DNA of 7,764 nt, taken from Deltaproteobacteria bacterium (GTDB lineage: Bacteria; Desulfobacterota; G020345765). Below the pieces are notes generated by a model. The model made no database searches. It was not told the origin of the DNA and saw only the letters and a list, made by a program, of their open reading frames with translations. How positions within the stretch are numbered: position 1 is the stretch's first letter; each line of letters begins with the position of its first letter. Position numbers and translations under genes: made by a program. The stretch is from the NCBI GenBank assembly GCA_030616835.1, contig JAUWWP010000107.1:1-7764 (forward strand). Reading direction: 5' to 3'. This document shows, piece by piece, positions 1-5,177 of this stretch.

Positions 1-438
1 GATGTCAATATTGGCCCGGGCATCCTCGGTACTGGTACCCTCCCCGGCGATAGTTTCCTGGAAGGGATATAGATTAACCGCAACCATATCGATCGGCACC
101 GCCTGCATCCGCTGCAAATCATCGGTATGGGCCGGATTATAGGTCTCGCTCAGCAGACCCAGATAGATCTTGAAGTCCAGGGTCTTGACCAGACCCCCCT
201 GCATCTCCGGCTGGCCGGTATACTCCGATACCTGCGTCAGGTGTCGGTTAGTCCCGTCAGGGCCGAGGATATCCCGGATCCGGTCAAAGGTGCCGCCGGT
301 GGAGTAAATGCGGATTAAGGGGTTGATCTCGCTCAGGGCCGGGATGAAATCTTCCAACCCGCTCTTGTCGGAGACGCTTACCAGGATGTGTTTAACCTCT
401 ACCAGGTCATCAATCTTCTCAACGATATTTTTTCCCAT
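1..438 (-). CDS. PurH-like IMP cyclohydrolase domain protein (3' part off the left edge)
   Basis: This is the N-terminal 146 residues of a purine-biosynthesis protein; the reading frame runs off position 1. It matches the MGS-like IMP cyclohydrolase domain of PurH, which closes FAICAR to IMP in the cytoplasm. Visible motifs are SVSDKSGLEDF (residues 21-31), STGGT (46-50), VSEYTGQPEM (70-79), VKTL (84-87), PIDMVAVNLYPF (115-126) and the start of NIDIGG at the edge. K85, Y124 and D145 align with ATIC residues K66, Y104 and D125 as I recall them. The segment after VKTL reads DFKIYLGLL instead of the usual HPKIHGGIL, which I associate with divergent or stand-alone cyclohydrolases. Whether the AICAR formyltransferase domain follows cannot be seen. 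The ATG at 438 is supported by AAGGAG at 447-452, 8 nt upstream, and by a promoter just beyond. The family is fairly certain; stand-alone versus bifunctional is not. Confidence 0.85.
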   Translation of the reverse strand, partial: MGKNIVEKIDDLVEVKHILVSVSDKSGLEDFIPALSEINPLIRIYSTGGTFDRIRDILGPDGTNRHLTQVSEYTGQPEMQGGLVKTLDFKIYLGLLSETYNPAHTDDLQRMQAVPIDMVAVNLYPFQETIAGEGTSTEDARANIDI

Positions 439-467
439 TCCAAAATCTCCTTAAAATTCTACGGCAA

Positions 468-496
468 ATTATATCAGATCTTTCCGTAATCTTCAG
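468..496 (-). promoter_or_regulatory. Extended -10 promoter for the PurH-like gene
   Basis: Read on the minus strand, TGATATAAT (476 to 468) is a perfect extended -10 element. CTGAAG, 17 nt upstream (496 to 491), is a weak -35 matching 3 of 6 bases, as is usual when TGn is present. Transcription would start near 461, giving a leader of about 23 nt that includes the Shine-Dalgarno at 447-452. The TG of this element coincides with the TGA that closes a possible remnant reading frame (474-557). Confidence 0.6.
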
Positions 497-557
497 GAAA
501 AGGTAAAGAATGTAACTTTTTCTGCAATAACTTTCTATCAATTATTTTGGTTCTATA
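474..557 (-). pseudogene. Possible out-of-frame C-terminal remnant of the DUF1016 gene
   Basis: Directly downstream of the truncated DUF1016 frame, a frame offset from it stays open for 27 codons up to the TGA at 474-476. It reads YRTKIIDRKLLQKKLHSL followed by a short tail. The basic, leucine-rich KLLQKKLHSL stretch resembles the C-terminal tails I recall in some YhcG/DUF1016 nucleases. If so, an internal deletion removed the PDDEXK domain and shifted frame. It has no start signal of its own. The family link is inference, and an AT-rich stretch this long can stay open by chance. Confidence 0.22.
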
Positions 558-946
558 ATAAGATAGAACTCTTTCTCTTCCATAGTTTGTGTTTGGTGAA
601 GAATAACAACATTATGCGACCAGGATAATTCTGCAACCAGTGGTTGCAGTTTTTGATTATTTTTATAAGTTTCATATAATTTTTTCATCTCCCACAAGTT
701 TCTACTGGAGAATCCTTTCATATCAGGAAATTCTTTTTGCAAATCATTAGATAGCCTTTCTACAACCCCCTCACCCCATTTAGAAACCTCTATCTTCTCA
801 TAAATGCTATTGCCTATATGAAGGTATAATTCAACTAATTGCTTATTAACTGTTTGATAAGCCTTTTGACGAGCAGCAATAATTTCTTCTTTCAGTCTAC
901 CAAGGAATTTTCTATATTCATAACTTTTTATGATATCTTTTGTCAT
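542..946 (-). CDS. Truncated DUF1016/YhcG-type protein, N-terminal domain only
   Basis: The 134-residue product matches the N-terminal domain (DUF1016_N) of YhcG-like proteins, whose full-length members of roughly 330-350 residues carry a C-terminal PDDEXK nuclease fold. Diagnostic stretches are YLHIGNSIYEKIEVSKWGEG (41-60), the segment ending in KEFPDMKGFSSRNLWEMKKL (71-90) and ELSWSHNVVIL (106-116). The frame stops after EEKEFYLIIEPK, just where the nuclease domain should begin, so about 200 residues are missing. The start is supported by AGAAAGGG about 8 nt upstream. By eye the base composition is much more AT-rich than all neighbours, and the gene sits apart from any operon, which suggests a horizontally acquired remnant. 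YhcG-type genes often sit in or near type I restriction loci. It could be a stand-alone DUF1016_N protein, but decay seems more likely. The domain call is strong; function is unknown. Confidence 0.75.
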   Translation of the reverse strand: MTKDIIKSYEYRKFLGRLKEEIIAARQKAYQTVNKQLVELYLHIGNSIYEKIEVSKWGEGVVERLSNDLQKEFPDMKGFSSRNLWEMKKLYETYKNNQKLQPLVAELSWSHNVVILHQTQTMEEKEFYLIIEPK

Positions 947-969
947 TGACTAGCCCTTTCTTATTTAAT

Positions 970-1044
970 TTAATATTTTCTTACATTACCTTCAATTTCT
1001 TTTTCCAGCCCTCTTGCTTTCTCACTCAATATATTCAAATTTAC
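970..1044 (-). pseudogene. Possible C-terminal gene remnant, HsdM-like tail
   Basis: A 24-codon minus-strand frame ends in TAA at 970-972 and contains LNILSEKARGLEKEIEGNVR. The spacing of L, A, LE, I and N resembles the coiled C-terminal tail of type I methyltransferase HsdM subunits as I remember it (LN..A..LE..I..N...LL). The same frame continues upstream across a single TAG as FQGIEDHYES, so this may be the last piece of a decayed gene. There is no start codon or ribosome site. It lies just upstream of the DUF1016 remnant on the same strand, an order seen in restriction loci. This is a weak inference from a short stretch. Confidence 0.2.
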
Positions 1045-1100
1045 TATTAAGTTCTAACTTTCATAATGATCCTCTATTCCTTGAAAATAAATTTGTCATT

Positions 1101-1152
1101 AGCTATTCCCTGCTACTCCTTGCTACTCCTTGCTACTCCCTGCTATTCCCTG
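1101..1152 (-). repeat. 10-bp tandem repeat overlapping the panE 3' end
   Basis: Five tandem 10-bp units read GGGAATAGCA, GGGAGTAGCA, AGGAGTAGCA (twice) and GGGAATAGCT on the minus strand. The panE stop codon (TAG at 1123-1125) and its last residues, GIAGSSKE, are encoded inside the array. The same unit recurs at 5071-5116 downstream of cobS. Positions 1131-1155 (minus) and 5066-5090 (plus) are identical over 25 bp. Confidence 0.9.
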
Positions 1153-2085
1153 AAATAAATGAATTTGTTTATCGTAGCTTGCCTCCAGGGTTTTGACCAG
1201 ATAAGTTAAGCTCTGGTTTACCGGGGTTTCAATCCCCAGCTTCTGTCCCTCGGAAACGATGGCTCCGTTAATATAATCCACTTCTGTATGTTTCTTTTTA
1301 AGCACATCCTGAAGCATGGAGGAGATATTGGCAGCAGTGGCCCGGGCAACCGATTCTACCTTGTCCACCACATCAGGATAACTTAAGTGGACTCCCTTTG
1401 CTTCCACCACCTTGACCCCTTCGCCTACCGCCTCGGCCATGAGCTTCCGGGTGCCGGGATAATCAAGGAGCTGCCCGTTCTTTAAGCGGGTAAGGGCGGT
1501 CAGGGCATTGATCCCTACATTAATTAAAAGCTTGCTCCAGATGAGGCCTTTGAGGTCATCGGTCGTGGAGGTTTTAACCCCGCTTCGATTGAAAAGGGCA
1601 GCCACCGCCTCGAGCCGCTTAGAGGATGCTTCTGTGGGACAGCCAATTATGGTCTCACCCAGGCCGGCGTGGCGGATATGACCCTCACCGAGGACAGTGG
1701 CTCCCTGAGCGGTAGTGCCGCCGACAACCCGTTCCTTTTCCACGACCTCAGCGATTATCTCCAGGTTTCCCTTTCCATTCTGGACACTGAGCACAGTGGT
1801 GGTCTCACCGATCAAGGGAGTTACCCTCTTAATCGCTGCCTCGGTATCGTAAGCCTTAACGCAGATAATTATTAACTCGACCTTGCCCGCCTCTTTTGGG
1901 TCAGCAGTAATCCGGGGCTTGATGTGGTGCTCTCCACTTACGCCCTCGATTTTTATTCCCTCCTTTTTTATCTTTTCTACCCGCGCAAGACGATAGTCAA
2001 TCAGCCATACCTCCTCACCGGAGCTTATTAGATAATATGCAAACAGGCTGCCCATTGCTCCGGGACCGACAATAACTGTTTTCAT
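1123..2085 (-). CDS. panE: 2-dehydropantoate 2-reductase (ketopantoate reductase)
   Basis: This cytoplasmic enzyme of pantothenate and CoA synthesis reduces 2-dehydropantoate to pantoate with NADPH. The 320-residue product opens with the Rossmann motif GPGAMG (7-12) and has VQNG (101-104; N103 matches the substrate-site Asn). K185, N189 and N193 lie in WSKLLINVGIN, with the same 4-residue spacing as E. coli K176, N180 and N184. S256 and E268 match S244 and E256, again with identical spacing. The loop reads VQNGKGN where VQNGLGN is common. The start at 2085 is preceded by AGGGA with a 10-nt gap and a promoter at 2126-2154. The gene is transcribed divergently from cobU. The C-terminal HLFQGIAGSSKE is oddly supplied partly by a 10-bp tandem repeat, so the extreme tail is unlikely to be functional. 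PanE-like paralogues acting on other 2-oxo acids exist, so the substrate is inferred. Confidence 0.88.
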   Translation of the reverse strand: MKTVIVGPGAMGSLFAYYLISSGEEVWLIDYRLARVEKIKKEGIKIEGVSGEHHIKPRITADPKEAGKVELIIICVKAYDTEAAIKRVTPLIGETTTVLSVQNGKGNLEIIAEVVEKERVVGGTTAQGATVLGEGHIRHAGLGETIIGCPTEASSKRLEAVAALFNRSGVKTSTTDDLKGLIWSKLLINVGINALTALTRLKNGQLLDYPGTRKLMAEAVGEGVKVVEAKGVHLSYPDVVDKVESVARATAANISSMLQDVLKKKHTEVDYINGAIVSEGQKLGIETPVNQSLTYLVKTLEASYDKQIHLFQGIAGSSKE

Positions 2086-2125
2086 TGTTTTTTAGTCCCT
2101 TTCGGTTTTTAAAAAGTTTCAACCC

Positions 2126-2154
2126 ATTTTCACCTAAAGCCTGATAGGAGTCAA
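2126..2154 (-). promoter_or_regulatory. Likely sigma70 promoter for panE
   Basis: On the minus strand TTGACT (2154 to 2149) is followed after exactly 17 nt by GAAAAT (2131 to 2126). That is 5 of 6 and 4 of 6 matches to the -35 and -10 consensus. Transcription would start near 2119, leaving a leader of about 34 nt before the panE ATG. A 12-bp perfect palindrome, GCAGATATCTGC at 2155-2166, sits immediately upstream and could be an operator or chance. Confidence 0.45.
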
Positions 2155-2176
2155 GCAGATATCTGCAGATTACAGA

Positions 2177-2264
2177 TGTCATTGCGAGCTGAAGCCCTGA
2201 GCGTAGCGAAGGGACAGCGAAGCAATCCCATGAGATTGCTTCGGGCTTCGCCCTCACAACGGCG
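2177..2264. repeat. Palindromic dispersed intergenic repeat (TCATTGCGAG type)
   Basis: The element opens with GTCATTGCGAG and centres on a 10-bp hairpin, CGAAGCAATC (2218-2227) and GATTGCTTCG (2234-2243), with a 6-nt loop. Outer arms pair as GAAGCCC (2191-2197) with GGGCTTC, and more loosely TTGCGAG with CTCACAA; the right end has decayed. A smaller near-palindrome, CCCTGAGCGTAGCGAAGGG (2195-2213), is nested in the left arm. I recognise this as a class of repeat scattered through many anaerobe genomes. It lies between the divergent panE and cobU promoters without overlapping either. Confidence 0.75.
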
Positions 2265-2278
2265 TCTAAAATCTACAA

Positions 2279-2307
2279 TTGACTTCGAGTGATATTGGTA
2301 GTATAAA
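2279..2307 (+). promoter_or_regulatory. Strong sigma70-like promoter for the cobUTS genes
   Basis: TTGACT (2279-2284) and TATAAA (2302-2307) are separated by exactly 17 nt, each matching 5 of 6 consensus bases. Transcription would begin near 2314, only about 24 nt before the cobU ATG. That leaves no room for a cobalamin riboswitch, so this promoter would not be B12-attenuated by the usual RNA mechanism. Confidence 0.6.
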
Positions 2308-2337
2308 AAGCTCTGGATAAACTTATGGCCAGGCGAG

Positions 2338-2886
2338 ATGAAGAATCTTCTTGAAGAGTTAAAGGAGGCAAAGACAATTCTAATTACCGGAGGAGCCCGG
2401 AGTGGACAGAGCTCTTATGCCCTCAAGTTGGCTGATGCGATCCGGGGGCGAAAGGCCTACCTGGCAACTGCTCAGCCCCTGGATGAGGAAATGGGAAAGA
2501 GGATCAGAAAACACCAGGAGGGTCGTGGTGATGAGTATATTAGCATTGAGGAGCCTCTGGAGATTACTCAGAGGCTGAAGGAGATCGATGGCAGTTATGA
2601 AGTAATAGTTATTGACTGCCTGACCCTCTGGGTCTCTAATCTACTGCACCGGGGGGAGTGCAACCTCTCCCGATTAGAAGAGGAGATTAAGGAGTTTGTA
2701 GATTGTCTTAAGAGTTTGAGCGCAAGTCTGATTTTAGTAACCAATGAGGTGGGTATGGGAATTGTCCCTGACAATGAACTGGCCCGCTCCTTTCGTGACT
2801 TAATCGGATTTGCAAATCAACTGGTTGCCGAGATCGCCGATGGGGTGGTGGTGATGTTCTCAGGAAGTCCGCTGAGGATTAAATAA
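2338..2886 (+). CDS. cobU: Adenosylcobinamide kinase / adenosylcobinamide-phosphate guanylyltransferase
   Basis: CobU phosphorylates adenosylcobinamide and then transfers GMP to give AdoCbi-GDP, the activated corrin used by CobS. The 182-residue protein is of family length. It shows the P-loop region TGGARSGQSS (17-26), the guanylylation histidine in KHQEGR (H59, matching Salmonella H46), VIDCLTLWVSNLL (91-103) as the Walker B region, and TNEVGMGIVP (135-144). It ends in the typical SGSPLRIK. The P-loop lysine is replaced by glutamine (Q24, codon CAG against expected AAG). The ATG at 2338 has only AGGCGAG directly abutting it, a poor ribosome site. A perfect AAAGGAGG lies inside the frame at 2361-2368, 8 nt before an ATT codon (residue 14) close to where homologues begin. 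The gene is first in a cobU-cobT-cobS series behind its own promoter. Family identity is firm; kinase competence is open. Confidence 0.9.
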   Translation: MKNLLEELKEAKTILITGGARSGQSSYALKLADAIRGRKAYLATAQPLDEEMGKRIRKHQEGRGDEYISIEEPLEITQRLKEIDGSYEVIVIDCLTLWVSNLLHRGECNLSRLEEEIKEFVDCLKSLSASLILVTNEVGMGIVPDNELARSFRDLIGFANQLVAEIADGVVVMFSGSPLRIK

Positions 2887-2892
2887 TATAAT

Positions 2893-2970
2893 CAAATCCC
2901 AATGACCAAATCCCAAATCCCAATTCAATCATTTACATTTTTATATTTGCAATTTGCATTTTGCAATTTC
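2893..2970 (+). repeat. AT-rich intergenic repeat between cobU and cobT
   Basis: The spacer starts 6 nt after the cobU stop with a 21-bp stretch (2893-2913, core CCCAATGACC) identical to 6978-6998, just after the ligase stop. Repeats of ATCCCAA-like words follow, then a tail of TTTGCAATTTGCATTTTGCAA type (about 2946-2970). A similar tail occurs at 7167-7200. I recognise this low-complexity family from many uncultured-bacterium genomes. It carries no promoter or B12 box that I can see. Confidence 0.7.
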
Positions 2971-2987
2971 TTTAGTAGGAGGTAGAG

Positions 2988-4046
2988 ATGGGGAAGCTTG
3001 CAGAGACCATTAATGCAGTTGAGCCGATCGGGGAGGAGCTCTATCAAACTACCCAGGCAAGGCTTGACCATCTAACCAAGCCCCAGGGAAGCCTGGGTAG
3101 ATTAGAGGAATTCGCCAGAAGGTATGTGGCCATTACCGGGAGGGAAAGCCCAAAGATCGAAAAGAAGACTATCTATACCTTTGCCGCTGACCACGGGGTA
3201 GCTGAAGAGGGGGTAAGCGCTTTCCCCCGAGAAGTAACTGCCCAAATGGTTTATAACTTCCTTCAGGGAGGGGCAGGAATCAATGTGCTGGCCCGTCTGG
3301 TTGGAGCTGAGGTAAAGGTGGTGGATATCGGGGTTGATCATGATTTTCAGTCCCGGGAGGGATTGATCATCAAGAAAGTTGCCAAGGGAACGAAGAATAT
3401 GGCCAAGGGGCCAGCAATGAGCCGGGAAGAGGCAATCCGAGCCCTGGAGACAGGGATAGAGCTGGTAGAAGAAGCAGCAAAGCAGGAACTGGATCTTTTA
3501 GGAACCGGGGATATGGGGATTGCTAATACCACCCCCTCATCAGCTATTGCGGCGGTTTTCACCGGGGAGAAGGTAGAGAGGGTTACCGGGAGGGGAACCG
3601 GGATAGATGACGAGACGTTGAAGAGGAAGATCGAGGTAATTACCCGGGCCCTGGAGGTTAATCAACCTGACCCCCAGGAGCCTCTGGATGTTTTGGCCAA
3701 GGTGGGAGGGCTTGAGATTGGCGGTATTGCCGGGCTAATCCTGGGGGCAGCGGCGAAAAGGATACCGGTAGTTGTAGATGGCTTCATCTCCTCGGCAGGG
3801 GCCTTATTAGCAGTGAGGCTTCAATCCCGGGCAAAGGACTATATCTTCGCAGCTCACTGCTCAGTAGAGGTAGGTCACCGAGCAGTTTTGGATGGGATAG
3901 GGCAGCGCCCGATGCTGGATCTTGACCTCCGACTGGGGGAGGGAACCGGGGCAGCCCTGGGAATGTTCCTGGTAGAGGCGGGGATTAGGATCCTGGGAGA
4001 AATGGCAACCTTCGGGGAGGCCGGGGTATCGGAGGCGGAAGAATGA
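2988..4046 (+). CDS. cobT: Nicotinate-nucleotide--dimethylbenzimidazole phosphoribosyltransferase
   Basis: CobT transfers phosphoribose from nicotinate mononucleotide to the lower-ligand base (classically 5,6-dimethylbenzimidazole), giving the alpha-ribotide that CobS attaches. The 352-residue product matches the family end to end: TKPQGSLGRLEEFA (30-43), FAADHGV (65-71), QGGAGINVLARL (93-104), GTGDMGIANTTPSSA (172-186), VVVDGFISSAGALLA (261-275), FAAHCSVEVGH (287-297) and RLGEGTGAAL (315-324). E318 aligns with the catalytic Salmonella E317. D175 stands where Salmonella has E174, a conservative change I recall from other CobT proteins. The ATG is fixed by AGGAGGT at 2977-2983, the best ribosome site in the window. 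It lies 101 nt after cobU, probably on the same transcript. The base it uses cannot be read from sequence, and anaerobes often use bases other than DMB. Confidence 0.95.
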   Translation: MGKLAETINAVEPIGEELYQTTQARLDHLTKPQGSLGRLEEFARRYVAITGRESPKIEKKTIYTFAADHGVAEEGVSAFPREVTAQMVYNFLQGGAGINVLARLVGAEVKVVDIGVDHDFQSREGLIIKKVAKGTKNMAKGPAMSREEAIRALETGIELVEEAAKQELDLLGTGDMGIANTTPSSAIAAVFTGEKVERVTGRGTGIDDETLKRKIEVITRALEVNQPDPQEPLDVLAKVGGLEIGGIAGLILGAAAKRIPVVVDGFISSAGALLAVRLQSRAKDYIFAAHCSVEVGHRAVLDGIGQRPMLDLDLRLGEGTGAALGMFLVEAGIRILGEMATFGEAGVSEAEE

Positions 4047-4094
4047 GAAATGAAAGGTGACTATTTAGTGGTTGGTAAAATCCTGTAAAGTATT

Positions 4095-4238
4095 GGTTGA
4101 GTCGTTCGGTTGTGGTTGCGCAGCTAGTATCCTTCGACAGGCTCAGGACAGGTCGGGATTCGTAAAGCGGTTAAGGGAAAACGGAACCGGATGACGAAAG
4201 ACGAAACGAGTAGCGCAACCGAATAACGAATAACTAAT
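4095..4238 (+). repeat. 144-bp dispersed repeat, copy A (between cobT and cobS)
   Basis: This copy matches the reverse complement of 7009-7152 at about 134 of 144 positions by hand alignment, with no gaps. A 70-bp block (4114-4183) is perfectly identical. It has short internal inverted repeats, GGTTGCGC (4114-4121) and GCGCAACC (4213-4220), and contains CCTTCGACAGGCTCAGG (4131-4147). It encodes no protein I can support and resembles a MITE-like or transcribed-hairpin element. Most of the 254-nt cobT-cobS gap is this repeat. Confidence 0.9.
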
Positions 4239-4300
4239 GGGAGCCTGGCCAAATAAATATATGGCTGTAATTATCAACTAAATAGATTCACTACCAGACA

Positions 4301-5035
4301 ATGAGAAGATTCTTAATTGCCTTAAGATTTCTGACCATCTTTCCTCTGGGTAAAGTAGAGAAGGTTACGGCCGAGGAAATGGCCAGCTCAATGGGGTATT
4401 TCCCCCTGGTGGGCCTGGGCCTGGGGATAATTCTGGTTCTCGGCAACTATATACTCTCCCCGCTCTTCCCCCGCTCAGTGGTAGATGTCATCCTTTTAGC
4501 ACTGTTAGTGGTAAGCACGGGTGCCCTTCACCTTGACGGCTTTGCTGATACCCTGGACGGGCTGGCAGGAGGAAGAACCAGAGAAGAGATCCTGGCGATA
4601 ATGCGAGATAGCCGGACCGGAGCAGTAGGGGTAATTGGGCTCATTTTCCTGCTCCTGCTGAAATTCTTTTCTCTGAACAGTATTTCCCTGACCCTGAAAG
4701 TCCCGGCTCTGCTTTTGATGCCGGTGATAGCAAGGTGGTCACTGGTTCTGATGTCCCTTTTCTCCAGATATTCCCGGGAAGGCAGTGGCGTGGGAAGGTG
4801 CTTTCCTGATTTTGTGGGAAGGGAGCAGCTCTGGGGGGCAACGATTTTTACACTATTAGCTTCAGTGATCTTTTTGGGTTGGCGGGGTATAACAATCTTT
4901 ATTTTGGTTGCCCTCCTGACCTTCCTTTATACCTTATATTTTAACCGAAAGTTAAGGGGTGTAACCGGTGATATCTTTGGAGCTACCAATGAAATCAATG
5001 AAGTCATTTTATTGTTGCTCGTACTTGTTCTTTAA
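4301..5035 (+). CDS. cobS: Adenosylcobinamide-GDP ribazoletransferase (cobalamin synthase)
   Basis: CobS is the integral-membrane enzyme that joins AdoCbi-GDP with the alpha-ribotide to form adenosylcobalamin phosphate. The 244-residue product is of family size. It starts with the typical RRFLIALRFLTIFPLG (2-17). HLDGFADTLDGLAGG (77-91) is the acidic metal-binding signature, followed by MRDSRTGAVGVIGL (101-114) and, near the C-terminus, GVTGDIFGATNEINE (220-234). Hydrophobic segments at about 34-55, 58-76, 107-121, 134-154, 178-194, 197-213 and 234-244 fit a polytopic protein. An in-frame TAG just upstream and the family N-terminus fix the ATG at 4301. No clear Shine-Dalgarno precedes it, unlike cobT. 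It is separated from cobT by 254 nt of repeat, so it may be transcribed weakly from cobU or have its own unseen promoter. The phosphatase for the last step (CobC type) is not in the window. Confidence 0.93.
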   Translation: MRRFLIALRFLTIFPLGKVEKVTAEEMASSMGYFPLVGLGLGIILVLGNYILSPLFPRSVVDVILLALLVVSTGALHLDGFADTLDGLAGGRTREEILAIMRDSRTGAVGVIGLIFLLLLKFFSLNSISLTLKVPALLLMPVIARWSLVLMSLFSRYSREGSGVGRCFPDFVGREQLWGATIFTLLASVIFLGWRGITIFILVALLTFLYTLYFNRKLRGVTGDIFGATNEINEVILLLLVLVL

Positions 5036-5050
5036 GAATCTTGGATAGGC

Positions 5051-5068
5051 GGGGCTTTCCAGCCCTTT
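5051..5068 (+). terminator. Weak hairpin after cobS, possible terminator
   Basis: GGGCT (5052-5056) and AGCCC (5061-5065) form a 5-bp stem with loop TTCC, followed by only three T residues. It lies 16 nt past the cobS stop. The stem is short and the T tract minimal, so termination is a guess. Confidence 0.25.
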
Positions 5069-5116
5069 CAGGGAATAGCAGGGAGTAGCAGGGAATGGCA
5101 GGGAATAGCAGGGACT
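5066..5116 (+). repeat. 10-bp tandem repeat downstream of cobS
   Basis: Four full units read GGGAATAGCA, GGGAGTAGCA, GGGAATGGCA and GGGAATAGCA (5071-5110), plus a partial GGGACT. They have the same sequence and the same orientation relative to the preceding gene as the array at the panE 3' end (1101-1152). The unit length of 10 bp and lack of spacers rule out CRISPR. Confidence 0.9.
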
Positions 5117-5129
5117 TGAATCCTACCTA

Positions 5130-5156
5130 TTGACATTTGGATTTTTCACTTACAGT
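5130..5156 (+). promoter_or_regulatory. Candidate promoter for the acyl-CoA ligase
   Basis: A perfect -35 hexamer TTGACA (5130-5135) is followed after 15 nt by TACAGT (5151-5156), 4 of 6 matches to the -10. The spacer is shorter than optimal. A start near 5163 would leave a leader of about 15 nt that just includes the Shine-Dalgarno at 5164-5170. The position between the tandem repeat and the gene is right, but the -10 is poor. Confidence 0.3.
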
Positions 5157-5177
5157 TTCCAAAGTAAGGAGCGGGTT

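Noticed and set aside
127..318. Plus-strand reading frame opposite the PurH-like gene
   Set aside because: It is antisense to the conserved cyclohydrolase domain, which is the real coding strand.
1101..1152. CRISPR array
   Set aside because: The units are 10 bp, directly abutting and without spacers; this is a simple tandem repeat.
1014..1196. Plus-strand reading frame across the tandem repeat
   Set aside because: It is low complexity, spans the 10-bp repeat and overlaps panE; no family is recognisable.
2015..2257. 80-residue minus-strand reading frame over the panE start
   Set aside because: It overlaps the panE 5' end in another frame and is otherwise a translation of the palindromic repeat.
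2887..2987. Cobalamin riboswitch upstream of cob genes
   Set aside because: I looked for a B12-box and enough leader length in 2264-2337, 2887-2987 and 4047-4300 and saw neither; these gaps hold repeats.
5130..5177. 16-codon N-terminal extension of the ligase from a TTG
   Set aside because: It has no ribosome site, the TTG is part of a TTGACA -35-like hexamer, and the ATG at 5178 has a strong Shine-Dalgarno.
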